Position numbers and translations under genes: made by a program
In this document: positions 45,627-54,977 of the stretch, piece by piece
How positions within the stretch are numbered: the first letter of the stretch is position 1
Layout of the letters: every line of letters begins with the position of its first letter
The notes under the pieces: model-generated
Told to the model about the DNA's origin: nothing
Databases searched by the model: none
The model's input: the letters and a program-made list of their open reading frames with translations, nothing else
From: VBDM01 sp963699535
GTDB taxonomy: Bacteria; Pseudomonadota; Gammaproteobacteria; Burkholderiales; SG8-39
Assembly: GCA_963699535.1 (NCBI GenBank)
Contig: CAVOUJ010000037.1
Location: 62,001-126,000, forward strand
DNA: 64,000 bases
Direction of reading: 5' to 3'

Positions 45627-45675
45627 CTGCCCCATCTGGGCAGCGGCCCGGGCACCGCCTACCCCCTAGGTGCCC
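45627..45675 (+). terminator. Two tandem hairpins after the MetE-like gene
   Basis: Right after the stop codon lie CTGCCC / GGGCAG (45627-45643, loop CATCT) and GGGCACC / GGTGCCC (45650-45675, 12-base loop). No uridine tract follows, so termination would be weak. This is a structural observation. Confidence 0.4.
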
Positions 45676-45750
45676 CCTTAATAACCAAAGGGATATGAGA
45701 ATTAGTCAATTTACAAACTTAGAATGATCATCTATCATCTTGGACTTCAA

Positions 45751-45779
45751 GAGGTAATCTCTAAGCGCGAGGTAATCTC
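45751..45779. repeat. Two 11-bp direct repeats, GAGGTAATCTC
   Basis: Identical copies of GAGGTAATCTC lie at 45751-45761 and 45769-45779, 18 bases apart, in the AT-rich gap before the Ig-like lipoprotein gene. Each copy is itself an imperfect palindrome, and the second is framed by AAGCG ... CGCTT. They could be binding sites for a dimeric regulator. Confidence 0.6.
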
Positions 45780-45910
45780 GCTTTGAGTGCGTTGGGGACT
45801 GCTTAAGAGTTCACTGACACCGCCCTGTATTTGAGGGACTATCTCAGCTTCGTTCGTTTTGTTGTTGGTTTTCTTGCATTTTGTGTGAGGCTTTCTGGCA
45901 AGGGGGGGTC

Positions 45911-47848
45911 ATGGTAAAGCTCTTCCAATCGGTCGTTGCAGCCCTTCTGGTCGCGGGCTCGCTGGCGCTGGTGGGCTGCGCGGACACCACTGCGAGCGGA
46001 GGCTCGAGCGTGTTCGGCAGCGGCGGGACCACCGGCACGACTGGCCCCGGCCCCGGTCCCACCCCCGGCCCCACGGGTATTCAGGTCCAGCTGCTCGCCA
46101 GCAGCTCGCAGATGCCCTCAGCAGGAACAGCGACCGTCGATTTGACCGCCATCGTCACCGACGGCACCGGACAGGCGGTCTCCGGCAGCGTCGTGACATT
46201 CTCCAGAGGCACCGACCCGAGCGCCTTCTTCACCAACATCACCCCCGCCGGCGGGGCGTCCGACGCGAGCGGAATGGTCACGGCCAAGCTCAACCTCGGC
46301 GCCAACAAATCGAACCGCGTCATCAACGTTTCCGCCACGACGCAGGGCGCCACCGGCACCACGAACGTCGATGTCACCGGCACGACCATCAACGTCAGCG
46401 GCAACACTTCCCTCGCGTTCGGTGCCAGCACCACCCTGACTTTCACGGTCACGGATTCGGCTTCGGCCGCCCTGCAGGGCTTCCAGATGACCATCACGTC
46501 TGCCACCGGTAACTCGATCGCCCCGGCTGGCGGCACCACCAATTCCGCCGGTCAGGTCGTCGTCGTCGTCACCGCCACGGCGGCGGGCAACGATACGCTG
46601 ACGGCTTCGGCGGCCGGAGCGATCAAGACTCAAGCGCTCACGATCAGCGGTTCTAGCTTCGCGTTCACCACGCCCGCGGCGAACGTCGACATTCCCCTCA
46701 ATACGGCGACAGCGGTCTCGATCACCTGGCTCATCGGCGGTGTACCGCAGGCCGGCCAGCAGGTGACGTTCTCCTCGAGCCGCGGGGTGATTGCAGGCAG
46801 CCCCTCGACGACAGACGGCGCCGGCGCCACGCCTGGCGTCACCGTCTCCTCTTCAACTGCAGGACCCGCGGTCATCACCGCCCAGGGCCCGGGCGGCAAC
46901 CCGGCGGCCACCTTGAGCGTCAACTTCGTCGCCACGACCGCGAGCAGCATCTCCGCGCAAGCCGTCCCCGGCACGGTCTATATCACCACCGGATCGCCGT
47001 CCCAGACCAACAATCTCTCGACGATCACGGTGATCGTGCGCGACGCGGCCAACAACCTGGTCAAGAACGCCAGCGTGAACTTCGGCCTTACCGATCCCAC
47101 CAGCGGCCAACTGAGCGCCGGGAGCGCAATCACGGATATCACCGGCTCAGCTTCGGTGACCTATACGGCGGGCACGACGAGCAGCCCTCAGAACGGCGTC
47201 GTCGTCAGCGCCGCGATCACTGCCGTCGGGGGCGTCCCGATCGCACCGATAAGCGCCAATCCTCCGGCGTCGTTGACGGTCGCCGGGCAGGCGTTGCTCG
47301 TTCGCCTGGGTACCGACAACCTGGTCGAGTCGCTGCCCCCGGTCAACAAGAAGAAATGGGTCGCCGTGGTCACGGACGCCGGCGGAAACGCAGTGGCCGG
47401 CGCCACGGTGCGGTTTGCCTTGCGCCCGGGCAGGTTCCGGACGGGCTTTTTTGTCCTTCCCCCGCCTGCACCCGCCCAGCAGGTTTGGTTTCTACTCGAA
47501 ACCTCGATCTGCCCCAACGAGGACACGAATTTCAACGGCATTATCGATGCAGGTGAAGACTACAACGGCAGCGGTGCGCTCGAACCCCCAGGTGTGGCCA
47601 CCGTGAACCCGACTGCCGTAACCGACGCGAGCGGAATCGCCACGGCAACCATCACGTACCCGAAGAACTACGCGTTGTGGACCGAGGTGATACTCGAAGG
47701 CCGCTCGGGCGTCGCCGGGAACGATCCTCCCGCAACGGCCACGTTCGTCCTTCCGGGTCTTGCGACCGACTACAACAACTTGACTGTCTCTCCGCCAGGC
47801 GACATCAGCCCGTTCGGTGATCTCGCCGGCCCTCCTCCCTGCATCTAG
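45911..47848 (+). CDS. Surface lipoprotein with bacterial Ig-like repeats
   Basis: A 645-residue lipoprotein: the lipobox is LALVGCA near residue 22, then a flexible Gly/Pro/Thr linker (GTTGPGPGPTPGP). Four or five Ig-like (Big_1/invasin) units follow, each with a strand pattern such as TVDLTAIVTDGTGQAVSGSVV and TVIVRDAANNLVKNASVNF. Near the C-terminus a DxNxDG-like loop (NEDTNFNGIIDAGED) looks like a calcium-binding repeat. A role in adhesion or as a surface spacer is plausible. The sequence is richer in Thr, Ser, Ala and Gly than its neighbours. The start is the ATG at 45911. Confidence 0.88.
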   Translation: MVKLFQSVVAALLVAGSLALVGCADTTASGGSSVFGSGGTTGTTGPGPGPTPGPTGIQVQLLASSSQMPSAGTATVDLTAIVTDGTGQAVSGSVVTFSRGTDPSAFFTNITPAGGASDASGMVTAKLNLGANKSNRVINVSATTQGATGTTNVDVTGTTINVSGNTSLAFGASTTLTFTVTDSASAALQGFQMTITSATGNSIAPAGGTTNSAGQVVVVVTATAAGNDTLTASAAGAIKTQALTISGSSFAFTTPAANVDIPLNTATAVSITWLIGGVPQAGQQVTFSSSRGVIAGSPSTTDGAGATPGVTVSSSTAGPAVITAQGPGGNPAATLSVNFVATTASSISAQAVPGTVYITTGSPSQTNNLSTITVIVRDAANNLVKNASVNFGLTDPTSGQLSAGSAITDITGSASVTYTAGTTSSPQNGVVVSAAITAVGGVPIAPISANPPASLTVAGQALLVRLGTDNLVESLPPVNKKKWVAVVTDAGGNAVAGATVRFALRPGRFRTGFFVLPPPAPAQQVWFLLETSICPNEDTNFNGIIDAGEDYNGSGALEPPGVATVNPTAVTDASGIATATITYPKNYALWTEVILEGRSGVAGNDPPATATFVLPGLATDYNNLTVSPPGDISPFGDLAGPPPCI

Positions 47849-47858
47849 GAGTGCGACC

Positions 47859-47881
47859 TCAGGCGGCGCGCAGCCGCCTGA
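47859..47881. terminator. Hairpin between convergent Ig-like gene and metC
   Basis: A perfect nine-base inverted repeat TCAGGCGGC / GCCGCCTGA with a GCGCA loop covers the metC stop and lies 11 bases after the Ig-like stop. It could terminate in both directions, although no uridine tract is seen. Confidence 0.5.
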
Positions 47882-49034
47882 ATCCTGCCTCGAGGTCGGC
47901 GATCAAGTCCTCGACGTTCTCGAGCCCTGCGTGGACCCGGAAGCACGGCCCCGGGTGCGGCCACGTCGTCGCGGTGCGCGCCTCGCGCGGATCGAAAGGC
48001 ACGATCAGGCTCTCGAATCCGCCCCAGGACGAGCCGATCCCGTAGAGCTCGAGGCCGTCGATCAGGGCGCATAGCGCCCGGTCGCTGACGCTCTCCTTGA
48101 GCACCACCCCGAACAGGCCGCATGCTCCGGTGAAATCGCGCTTCCAGATCGCGTGTCCGGGATCGCTGGCAAGCGCCGGGTGCAGCACGCGCTCGACCTC
48201 GGGCTGGCGCGCGATCCATTCGGCGAGCGCGACACCGGTCTCCCAGTGCTGTTTCAGTCTCACGGCCAGCGTGCGCAGGCCGCGCTGCGCGAGATAGACA
48301 TCGTCCGGCCCCGCGGTCTGTCCCAGCTCGTGGGTTGAGGCCCTCAGTTTCGGCCAGGTTTCCTTCGTGCAGGTGATGACGCCCAGCATCGCGTCGGAAT
48401 GCCCGACGATGTACTTGGTCGCGGAGTGCACCGAGACGTCGATCCCGCGCGCGAACGGCTTGAAGTAGAGCGGCGTCGCCCAGGTGTTGTCCGCGATCAC
48501 CGTGATCCCGCGGCGGTGCGCCGCTTCCGCGATCGCCGGTACATCCTGCACTTCGAACGTGAGCGAGCCCGGAGATTCGAGGTAGATCGCGCGCGTTTCG
48601 GGGCGGATGAGCGACTCGATGGCTCCCCCGACCAGAGGATCGAAAAAAGTCGTGCTCACGCCGAAGCGCTTGAGCAAGCCCTTCGCGAAGTTGCGGGTCG
48701 GCCCGTAGACGCTGTCGGTCACGAGCAGATGGTCTCCCGAGGACAGGAAAGCGAGCAGCGCCCCGGCGCAGGCCGCGAGCCCCGAAGGATAGAGCACCGT
48801 GCGGTGCCCGCCTTCGAGGGCAGCGATTGCTTCCTGCAGTGCTTCGAGGGTCGGTGTCCCGAAGCGTCCGTAGTAGGTTCCCGGAATTTCCTGCTGGAAA
48901 TCCTTGCGCTTGCGCCTATACTCCGCCACGCTTTCCGATAGGATCGTCGATGCGTGGAATACGGGCGGATTCACCGCGCCTTGATGCCGCTCGGGGTGGA
49001 GTCCGGAGTGAACGATATTCGTCTCTTCGCGCAT
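47859..49034 (-). CDS. metC: Cystathionine beta-lyase
   Basis: A 391-residue PLP enzyme that splits cystathionine to homocysteine, ammonia and pyruvate. It shows HSGLHPERHQGAVNPPVFHAS at the start, YPSGLAACAGALLAF, the Schiff-base lysine in VSVHSATKYIVGHSD, and SWGGFESLIVPF near the end, the last being typical of MetC. The start is ATG 49034, although the frame opens further upstream. It diverges from the MATE gene by about 120 bases. Confidence 0.92.
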   Translation of the reverse strand: MREETNIVHSGLHPERHQGAVNPPVFHASTILSESVAEYRRKRKDFQQEIPGTYYGRFGTPTLEALQEAIAALEGGHRTVLYPSGLAACAGALLAFLSSGDHLLVTDSVYGPTRNFAKGLLKRFGVSTTFFDPLVGGAIESLIRPETRAIYLESPGSLTFEVQDVPAIAEAAHRRGITVIADNTWATPLYFKPFARGIDVSVHSATKYIVGHSDAMLGVITCTKETWPKLRASTHELGQTAGPDDVYLAQRGLRTLAVRLKQHWETGVALAEWIARQPEVERVLHPALASDPGHAIWKRDFTGACGLFGVVLKESVSDRALCALIDGLELYGIGSSWGGFESLIVPFDPREARTATTWPHPGPCFRVHAGLENVEDLIADLEAGFRRLRAA

Positions 49035-49155
49035 GACGCTCCTTCCTGCCTGGGACGATACGGAAGTCTGTATTCTGACAGCAAGGACCCGTGCTTGAGA
49101 CTCCCGCAGCCGCGGCGACGACGGTGCCGAACGTGACTTCATCAATCGACATCCT

Positions 49156-50537
49156 GTGACTTCCAGCCTTCCTGCAATCGCCCGAAGCATCGTCCGTCTG
49201 GCCTGGCCGGTGCTCGTGGCGCAGCTCGCCGTGATCGCGACCGGCGTGCTCGACACGATCATGGCCGGTCGCTACAGCGCAGTGGATCTCGCCGCCGTAG
49301 GCATTGGCGCGAGCGTCTATTTCAGCGTCTTCATCGGACTGCTGGGCGTCGTGCAGGCGCTCTCGCCGATCGCCGGGCAGCTCTTCGGGGGAAAGCACTA
49401 CGAGAGAATCGGGGAGGAGACGCGCCAGACCGCCTGGATCGCGGCGGGGCTCGCCGCGGTCGGAGTCCTCCTGCTTGCGTTTCCCGAGCCGTTCCTGCGG
49501 CTCGCCAGCGCGCCGCCTGAAGTCGAGGAGAAGACCCGAGCCTATCTGCTCGGCGTCGCCTGGGCGCTGCCCGCGATGCTGTTCTTTCGCGTGTTCTTCG
49601 CCCTCACCACCGCGGTGTCGCGGCCGCGCGCGGTGATGGCGATCAACCTCGTCTATTTCGCCGTCAAGGTTCCGCTCAACGCGCTGTTCATCTACGGGGC
49701 GCTCGGGGCGCCCGAGCTCGGAGGCCCGGGATGCGCGGTCGCGACCGCGATTGCGAGCTGGGCTGATCTTCGCGATCGCCTGGATCTACTGCGCCGGGCA
49801 CCCGTTCTACGCGCGCTTCGGCATCTTTGCGCGCTGGTCCTGGCCCGACGCGCGCATCATCTGGAGCCATCTCAAGCTCGGCGTGCCCATGGGACTCACC
49901 TTCTTCGTCGAGGTGACCTCGTTCACCTTCATGGCTCTGTTTCTCGCGCGGCTCGGCGCGGCCACCTCGGCCGGCCACCAGATCGCGTCCAACGTCACCG
50001 CGGTGATCTACATGTTCGGACTCGCGATCGGAAACGCGACCGCGGTGCTCACCGCCCAGGCGATCGGCGCCGGGGATCCTCGAGGAGCCCGGCATGCGGG
50101 ACTCACCGGCATCGGCATCATGTTCGCCGTTTCCGCCTGCGCCGCCGTCGCGATCTTGCTCGCGGCGCAGCCCGATCGCCTCCCTCTACACGCGCGACGC
50201 GGCCGTGCTGGCGATCGCCACTCAGCTGATGGCGTTCGTCGCCGTCTTCCAGCTCTTCGACACCGCGCAGGTCGTGATCGTGAATGCCCTGCGCGGCTAC
50301 AAGATCGCCTTCATCCCCATGCTCGTCTATACCGTCGCGCTTTGGGGAATCGGACTGGGAGGGGGCTACGCCCTGGGACTCGAGCGGATAGACGCGGCGA
50401 ACGCCATCGGGCTCGCCACCCCCATGGGCGCCGCAGGGTTCTGGCTTGCCGGCGTCGTGAGCCTGATCGTGGCCGCGGCGATCCTCTTCGCCTACTTCAT
50501 GCACGTGAGCGGCAGACGCGAAACCGCTGCGACCTAG
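49156..50537 (+). CDS. MATE family efflux transporter (two +1 frameshifts)
   Basis: About 459 residues and twelve hydrophobic helices after correction. The N-lobe begins SIVRLAWPVLVAQLAVIATG and continues with TIMAGRYSAVDLAAVGIG; the C-lobe shows HLKLGVPMGLTFFVEVTSF and ATSAGHQIASNVTAV. MATE proteins export drugs or metabolites in exchange for sodium or protons; here the substrate is unknown. Extra bases near 49760-49762 and 50166-50170 break the frame, and the corrected reading is continuous. The start is GTG at 49156. Confidence 0.85.
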
Positions 50538-50584
50538 CAGCTCAGCGCCCTGAGATTGCCGGGGGCGCCGGAACGAAGGAAGCG

Positions 50585-51332
50585 TCAGGGCCGGACGAAT
50601 CGCAAGACGAACTCGTCCACCGGCGCCTTTGGACGAAAAACGATCGCGTCGCGCGTGTCGTTCCGGATTGCGCAGGAAATCCGCTTCCGCCGCGAGCCTG
50701 AAGCCGGCCGCCTCGACCTCTCGACGCAGCACACTTTCCTCGATGCGGTGCAGCGACTTTACGACGCTCACGCCCGCTCCGGGCTGCGCGGAATGGTCCG
50801 CGATTACGAGGACGCCGCCGGGTTTGAGCGCCTCGAACATCGCCCGATTCATCTTCGCGCGATCGACGCCCATGAACGCGGTGTCGTGGTAGGCGAAGAA
50901 GAACGCGATCATGTCCAGATCACGCACCTCGGGCGGCACCGGATCGTGGTAGTCGCGCAGAATTCGCACGACGTTTTTCATCACCGGCTTCCTGGCGCGC
51001 TCGTCGAAACGTTCCTTCACGCGCTCCGGCAGCGCCGCCGAGTCCTGGGCGTAGACGGTGCCACCCGGACCCACGGCGCGCGCGAGAAGCTCGGTCGAAT
51101 AGCCGCCGCCCGCGCCCATGTCGAGCACTTTCATTCCCGGACGCAAGCCGGCGAAGGCCAGCAGCAACTCCGGCCTTCGGCGCTGGTCGGTCTGCCGGTC
51201 CGCCTCGGAGCGATCAGGGCTTGCCACGAGGGCGCGGTAGTCGATGCTCCCGTTTCCATCCATGCCCGCGCACGCTGCGAGCAGTGCGGTGCATGCGAGT
51301 ACTGCGCCCCGGACAAGCTGTTCGGCTTTCAC
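50585..51332 (-). CDS. Exported class I SAM-dependent methyltransferase, lipoprotein-like (one +1 frameshift)
   Basis: About 248 residues after correction. The N-terminus is a signal peptide with a lipobox-like LLAACAG near residue 21. The methyltransferase core has motif I MKVLDMGAGGGYSTELLA and the family segment IAFFFAYHDTAFMGVDRAKM. These fit a COG4798-type predicted methyltransferase. An extra base near 50662-50665 breaks the frame at FLRNP; the corrected end reads KAPVDEFVLRFVRP to a TGA at 50585. I start at GTG 51332. Its location outside the cytoplasm is puzzling, because SAM is not expected there. Confidence 0.8.
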
Positions 51333-51351
51333 GTTCGCCCTTCTGCCGCCG

Positions 51352-52143
51352 TCAGCGGCCCTTGAAATTTGGTTTGCGTTTTTCGTTGAAGGCGCGGAGG
51401 CCTTCCCTGCGGTCCTCGGTTCCGACGAGCCGGTTGTAGGCCTCCACCTCGAACCGCATGGCCGACGCGAGCTCCATGTGCAAGCCGTGGCGAATCGCGT
51501 GCTTCGCCTGCCGCACCGAGAGGGGTGCAAGCGAAGCGATGCGGCCCGCGACCTCGAGTGTGTCGTCGAGCACTTTCCCGGCCTCGCAAAGCTTGTTGAC
51601 GATCCCCCAGTCAAGCGCTTCCTCGGCCGAAAAGGGACGCGCGGCGAGAATCAGCTCTTTCGCGCGCCGTTCGCCGGCGACGCGCGCGAGGGTCTGCGTA
51701 CCGCCCCCACCCGGCATGATGCCGAGCGACACCTCGGTGAGCGCGAACTTCGCCGACCTGGATGCATAGGCGAAATCGCAGAGCAGCACGAGTTCCAGGC
51801 CGCCGGCGTAGGCCGCCCCGTTGACGGCGGCGAGCACCGGCAAAGGACAATCGCGCACCGAGACGAACATGCGCTCGAAGGTCTCGTGCTGCGCTCTCCA
51901 CTCCTCGTCGCTGAGCGAGTTGCGCTCCTTCAGGTCGGCTCCCGCGCAGAAGGCCCTCTCGCCCGCGCCGGTGAGCACGACGCAACGGTATCTCTGCTCG
52001 GCCTCGATGCGAGTGAAGACATCGCAGAGCTCAAGCGCCGCCCGCGTGTTGAAGGCGTTGGCGACTTCCGGGCGGTTGAACGTCACCAAGAGAATGTCGC
52101 TGGGCCGGTCCTCCGCCAGCAGCGTTTCGTATTTCTTCGCCAT
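51352..52143 (-). CDS. Enoyl-CoA hydratase/isomerase family protein
   Basis: A 263-residue crotonase-fold protein that acts on acyl-CoA thioesters. The oxyanion hole motifs are AFCAGADLKERN and AVNGAAYAGGLELVLLCDFA, followed by LTEVSLGIMPGGGGTQTLA. The end FNEKRKPNFKGR is typical. The substrate may be a short-chain enoyl- or methylglutaconyl-CoA; similar proteins work in leucine degradation. It lies 19 bases upstream of the methyltransferase gene and 42 bases after the preceding gene. Confidence 0.92.
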   Translation of the reverse strand: MAKKYETLLAEDRPSDILLVTFNRPEVANAFNTRAALELCDVFTRIEAEQRYRCVVLTGAGERAFCAGADLKERNSLSDEEWRAQHETFERMFVSVRDCPLPVLAAVNGAAYAGGLELVLLCDFAYASRSAKFALTEVSLGIMPGGGGTQTLARVAGERRAKELILAARPFSAEEALDWGIVNKLCEAGKVLDDTLEVAGRIASLAPLSVRQAKHAIRHGLHMELASAMRFEVEAYNRLVGTEDRREGLRAFNEKRKPNFKGR

Positions 52144-52185
52144 CCCCGCTCCGCTGCGGGCCTCCGCCGGCCCAGTGAAATCGGG

Positions 52186-52797
52186 TCAGTTCGCCGGCTT
52201 GACGCCGTCCTTGCTGACCGTGCCGCCTGCGGCCGACAAGGTTCCGTCGGGCGCGACCAGCGCACCGATGACGACATAAGCGCCCGGCACCAGCATCGAG
52301 CGGTCGCCCGGCAACGCGGTGAATATGGGAATGCCCTCGGGGACGGAGACTTTTTGCGAGCCGCCCTTGTATTCCAGAGTCAGTTCGCGCCCGTTCGAAG
52401 TCTGGACCATGCCCGCGACGATCGCGTTGGTCATGAGAGAGCCCGGCTCGAGATCCCAGGGCATGTGACCCTCGGGCACCTGGCCGCGGCGGTCGGGAGT
52501 GAACACCTGGAGCGAAATCGCTTCGAGCGTCCCGTCGGCGCGTTTCCTCGACGCCGGCCCGACGAAGTCGCCGGGCTTGATGTCCGCCAGGGTAAGAGCC
52601 TTGGCATACCGCACGCCGAACTTGGGCGCGAGCGTGATCTTCAGATCCTTGCCTTCGCGCGACTTCACCGACAAGACGTTGCCATCCAGCCCAATGATCG
52701 TGCCGCGCACCCACATGCGCGTGGGAGCTTGCGCGGTGGCGGCAGCGCTCACAAGCGCCAGTGTTGCTGCAAACAAGGGAATCCCGTATTTCTTCAT
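52186..52797 (-). CDS. Exported protein of unknown function, beta-rich
   Basis: A 203-residue protein with a clear signal peptide (ending near ATAQA). Two similar beta-rich modules (VRGTIIGLDGNVLSVKSREG and NGRELTLEYKGGSQKVSVPEG) look like OB-like or DUF5666-like domains. I cannot give a function. It stands alone between the enoyl-CoA hydratase and the amidohydrolase genes, all on the minus strand. Confidence 0.72.
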   Translation of the reverse strand: MKKYGIPLFAATLALVSAAATAQAPTRMWVRGTIIGLDGNVLSVKSREGKDLKITLAPKFGVRYAKALTLADIKPGDFVGPASRKRADGTLEAISLQVFTPDRRGQVPEGHMPWDLEPGSLMTNAIVAGMVQTSNGRELTLEYKGGSQKVSVPEGIPIFTALPGDRSMLVPGAYVVIGALVAPDGTLSAAGGTVSKDGVKPAN

Positions 52798-52948
52798 GAC
52801 TGTGAGTCCTCCTGGAAAGACCCGTCGCAGCCTGCTGAATTGCAGGGCGCGCTTTCGGGTGTTTGGTAAACGCGGCCGCTACAGACTCCATTCCGGCTCG
52901 GCGCGACTATTCTGGCAGATTCCGGCTTCCCCATCGGGATTCCCGTCG

Positions 52949-53950
52949 TCAAGTCCTCAGCAATCGCCGGGCGTTGCCTTCGACGATATCCCGTTTGGCT
53001 TTGGCGTCCAGGGTGGAATGGTCGGCGACGATCTTCACCGGCTGCTCGTAGGCGATCGGAAAGCAGTAGTCGCTGCCCATCAGCACCCGATCGGCCCCGA
53101 TCACCTTCACGAGGTACTCGAGGACGTGATCGGAATAGCCGACCGTGTCGTAGTAGAAGCGGCGCAGGTACTCGACCGGCGCGTGCTTGATGTGCTTCAG
53201 GTCGGCGCGCTTCTCCCAGCCCCGGTTGAGCCGGCCCACGAGCCAAGGAAACGCGCCCCCCGAGTGAGGCAGGCAGACGACGAGCTTCGGGAAACGGTCG
53301 AGCACGCCCCCGAAAATGAGGTGCGCGGCGGCGATCGCCGATTCGAAGGGGTTGCCGAGGAGATTGGTGAGGTAGTACGAGCCCAGGCGCTGGAATCCGA
53401 TCACCTCGACCGGGTGCAGGAAAAGCGGCAGGCCGCTCGCCTCGATGCGTTCGTATACCGGCAGAAACGCTGCGTCCGACAGGTCCTTCCCGCGGACTTG
53501 CGTGGCAATGTAGAAGCCGCGCACCCCGGGCAGCTTCGCGGCACGCTCGATCTCTTTCACGGCGAGCGCCGTTTCGTGCATCGGCAGCGTCGCGAGGCCG
53601 ATGAGGCGCTTCGGGTGCCGCTCGTGCGCCTGCGCGAGCGCGTCGTTGTAGGTCTCGGTGAGGCGCTGCGCGAGGGGTCCCTCCCCCCAGTACACCATGG
53701 GTTGAGAGAGCGACATCGCGTGAACCTGCACGCCCTGCTCGTCCATCGCCGCGAGCCGCGCATCGAGATCCACGAACTTCGGGCCCACCGGCCCCGTCAT
53801 CATGTGGCCGTGCTTGAACTGCGGCCCCTTGCCCTCGACCATCTTGTACTCAAATCCGTGGGCCGGACCGTGCTTTTCGATCAAATCGAGAAATGCCTGG
53901 GGAAAATAGTGAGTGTGTACGTCGATGGCGTGGTGCACGTGGTCGTTCAT
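52949..53950 (-). CDS. Amidohydrolase of the ACMSD family
   Basis: A 333-residue metal-dependent TIM-barrel protein similar to aminocarboxymuconate-semialdehyde decarboxylase. The first metal motif is AIDVHTHYFP (HxH), then LPLFLHPVEVIG (His), VVCLPHSGGAFPW (His) and VLMGSDYCFPI (Asp). Typical reactions are decarboxylations of aromatic ring-cleavage products. The actual substrate is unknown; the enoyl-CoA hydratase and hydrolase neighbours hint at aromatic or acyl-CoA catabolism. The start is ATG 53950 (MNDHVHH). Confidence 0.87.
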   Translation of the reverse strand: MNDHVHHAIDVHTHYFPQAFLDLIEKHGPAHGFEYKMVEGKGPQFKHGHMMTGPVGPKFVDLDARLAAMDEQGVQVHAMSLSQPMVYWGEGPLAQRLTETYNDALAQAHERHPKRLIGLATLPMHETALAVKEIERAAKLPGVRGFYIATQVRGKDLSDAAFLPVYERIEASGLPLFLHPVEVIGFQRLGSYYLTNLLGNPFESAIAAAHLIFGGVLDRFPKLVVCLPHSGGAFPWLVGRLNRGWEKRADLKHIKHAPVEYLRRFYYDTVGYSDHVLEYLVKVIGADRVLMGSDYCFPIAYEQPVKIVADHSTLDAKAKRDIVEGNARRLLRT

Positions 53951-54094
53951 CAAGGCTCCTTTGGCCGCGATTCTACCGCGGAGGACCCGCACTATAATTT
54001 GGTTAAAGCGGACGCTGGCGCCGCTTCAACTCCGTGCGTTCGAACGGACGCCAAAGCGCCGTTCAACGCGCGGTTGCTTCAGGGAGAACAGGCG

Positions 54095-54977
54095 ATGGAA
54101 GAACGCGTCAGCTTCGCATCGGATCGACTCAAGCTCACGGGCATCCTTCACCTGCCCGAGTCGCAGGCGCCAGGAGAACGCGCGTGCAGCCTTCCTCGTT
54201 CTGCACGGATTCGGCAGCAACAAGGACGGGGTCGGCGGGACGACAGTCGCCAGGATGCTGGAGCGTCTCGGCTACGCGGCGCTGCGCTTCGACTTTCGCG
54301 GCTGTGGCGAGAGCGAAGGGGAACGCGGCCGCGTCATCTGCAAGGAGCAGGTCAAGGACACGAGGAACGCGCTCTCGTTCCTTGCAACGCGTCCCGAAAT
54401 CGACCCGGTGCGAATCGGCGTGGTGGGCCAGAGCTTCGGGGCGGCGGTCGCCGTATACGCGGCCGGCGTGGACCGCAGGATCGCGGCCTGCATTTCCTCG
54501 GGCGGCTGGGGAGACGGCGCGAAAAAATTCCGAAAGCAGCATTCCTCGCCGCGCGCCTGGAAGAGATTCACCGCGATGATGAAGGAGGGCAAGCGCCGCA
54601 GTCGCTCGGGCAAGCCCATGATGGTGCCGCGCTACGACATCGTCCCCATCCCGCCGCGCCTGCGCGGCAATCTCGCTCCGGGATCGATCATGGAGTTTCC
54701 TTTCGAGGTTGTCGAAACGATGTACGCGTTCAACGCGAACGAGGTCGTCGGAAGGATCGCGCCGAGGCCGCTCCTGCTCCTGCATTCGGCGAACGACTCG
54801 GTGACGCCGACCGAGCAATCCGTCGAACTCTTCCAGCGTGCCGGGAAACCCACCGATCTTCATCTTATCGCCGACGTCGATCACTTCATGTTCTCGGAAG
54901 GCAACACGCTGGTGGTGAACCTGGTGCGCAACTGGCTCGACAAGCACTTTCCCGCGCGGCGCGCACGCGCGGCATGA
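54095..54977 (+). CDS. Alpha/beta hydrolase (one +1 frameshift)
   Basis: About 293 residues after correction. The core shows LVLHGFGSNKDGVGG, the nucleophile elbow VVGQSFGAAVAVY (Ser) and the histidine in DVDHFMFSEGN. A C-terminal helical region follows. An extra base near 54181-54188 breaks the frame after APGERA. The start is ATG 54095 with an AGGGAG ribosome-binding sequence. The stop overlaps the LDH2 ATG by ATGA. Substrate is unknown. Confidence 0.8.

Noticed and set aside
45627..45675. CRISPR or other repeat array in the low-GC gap
   Set aside because: Only two short direct repeats and isolated hairpins occur; no regular spacer pattern is seen.
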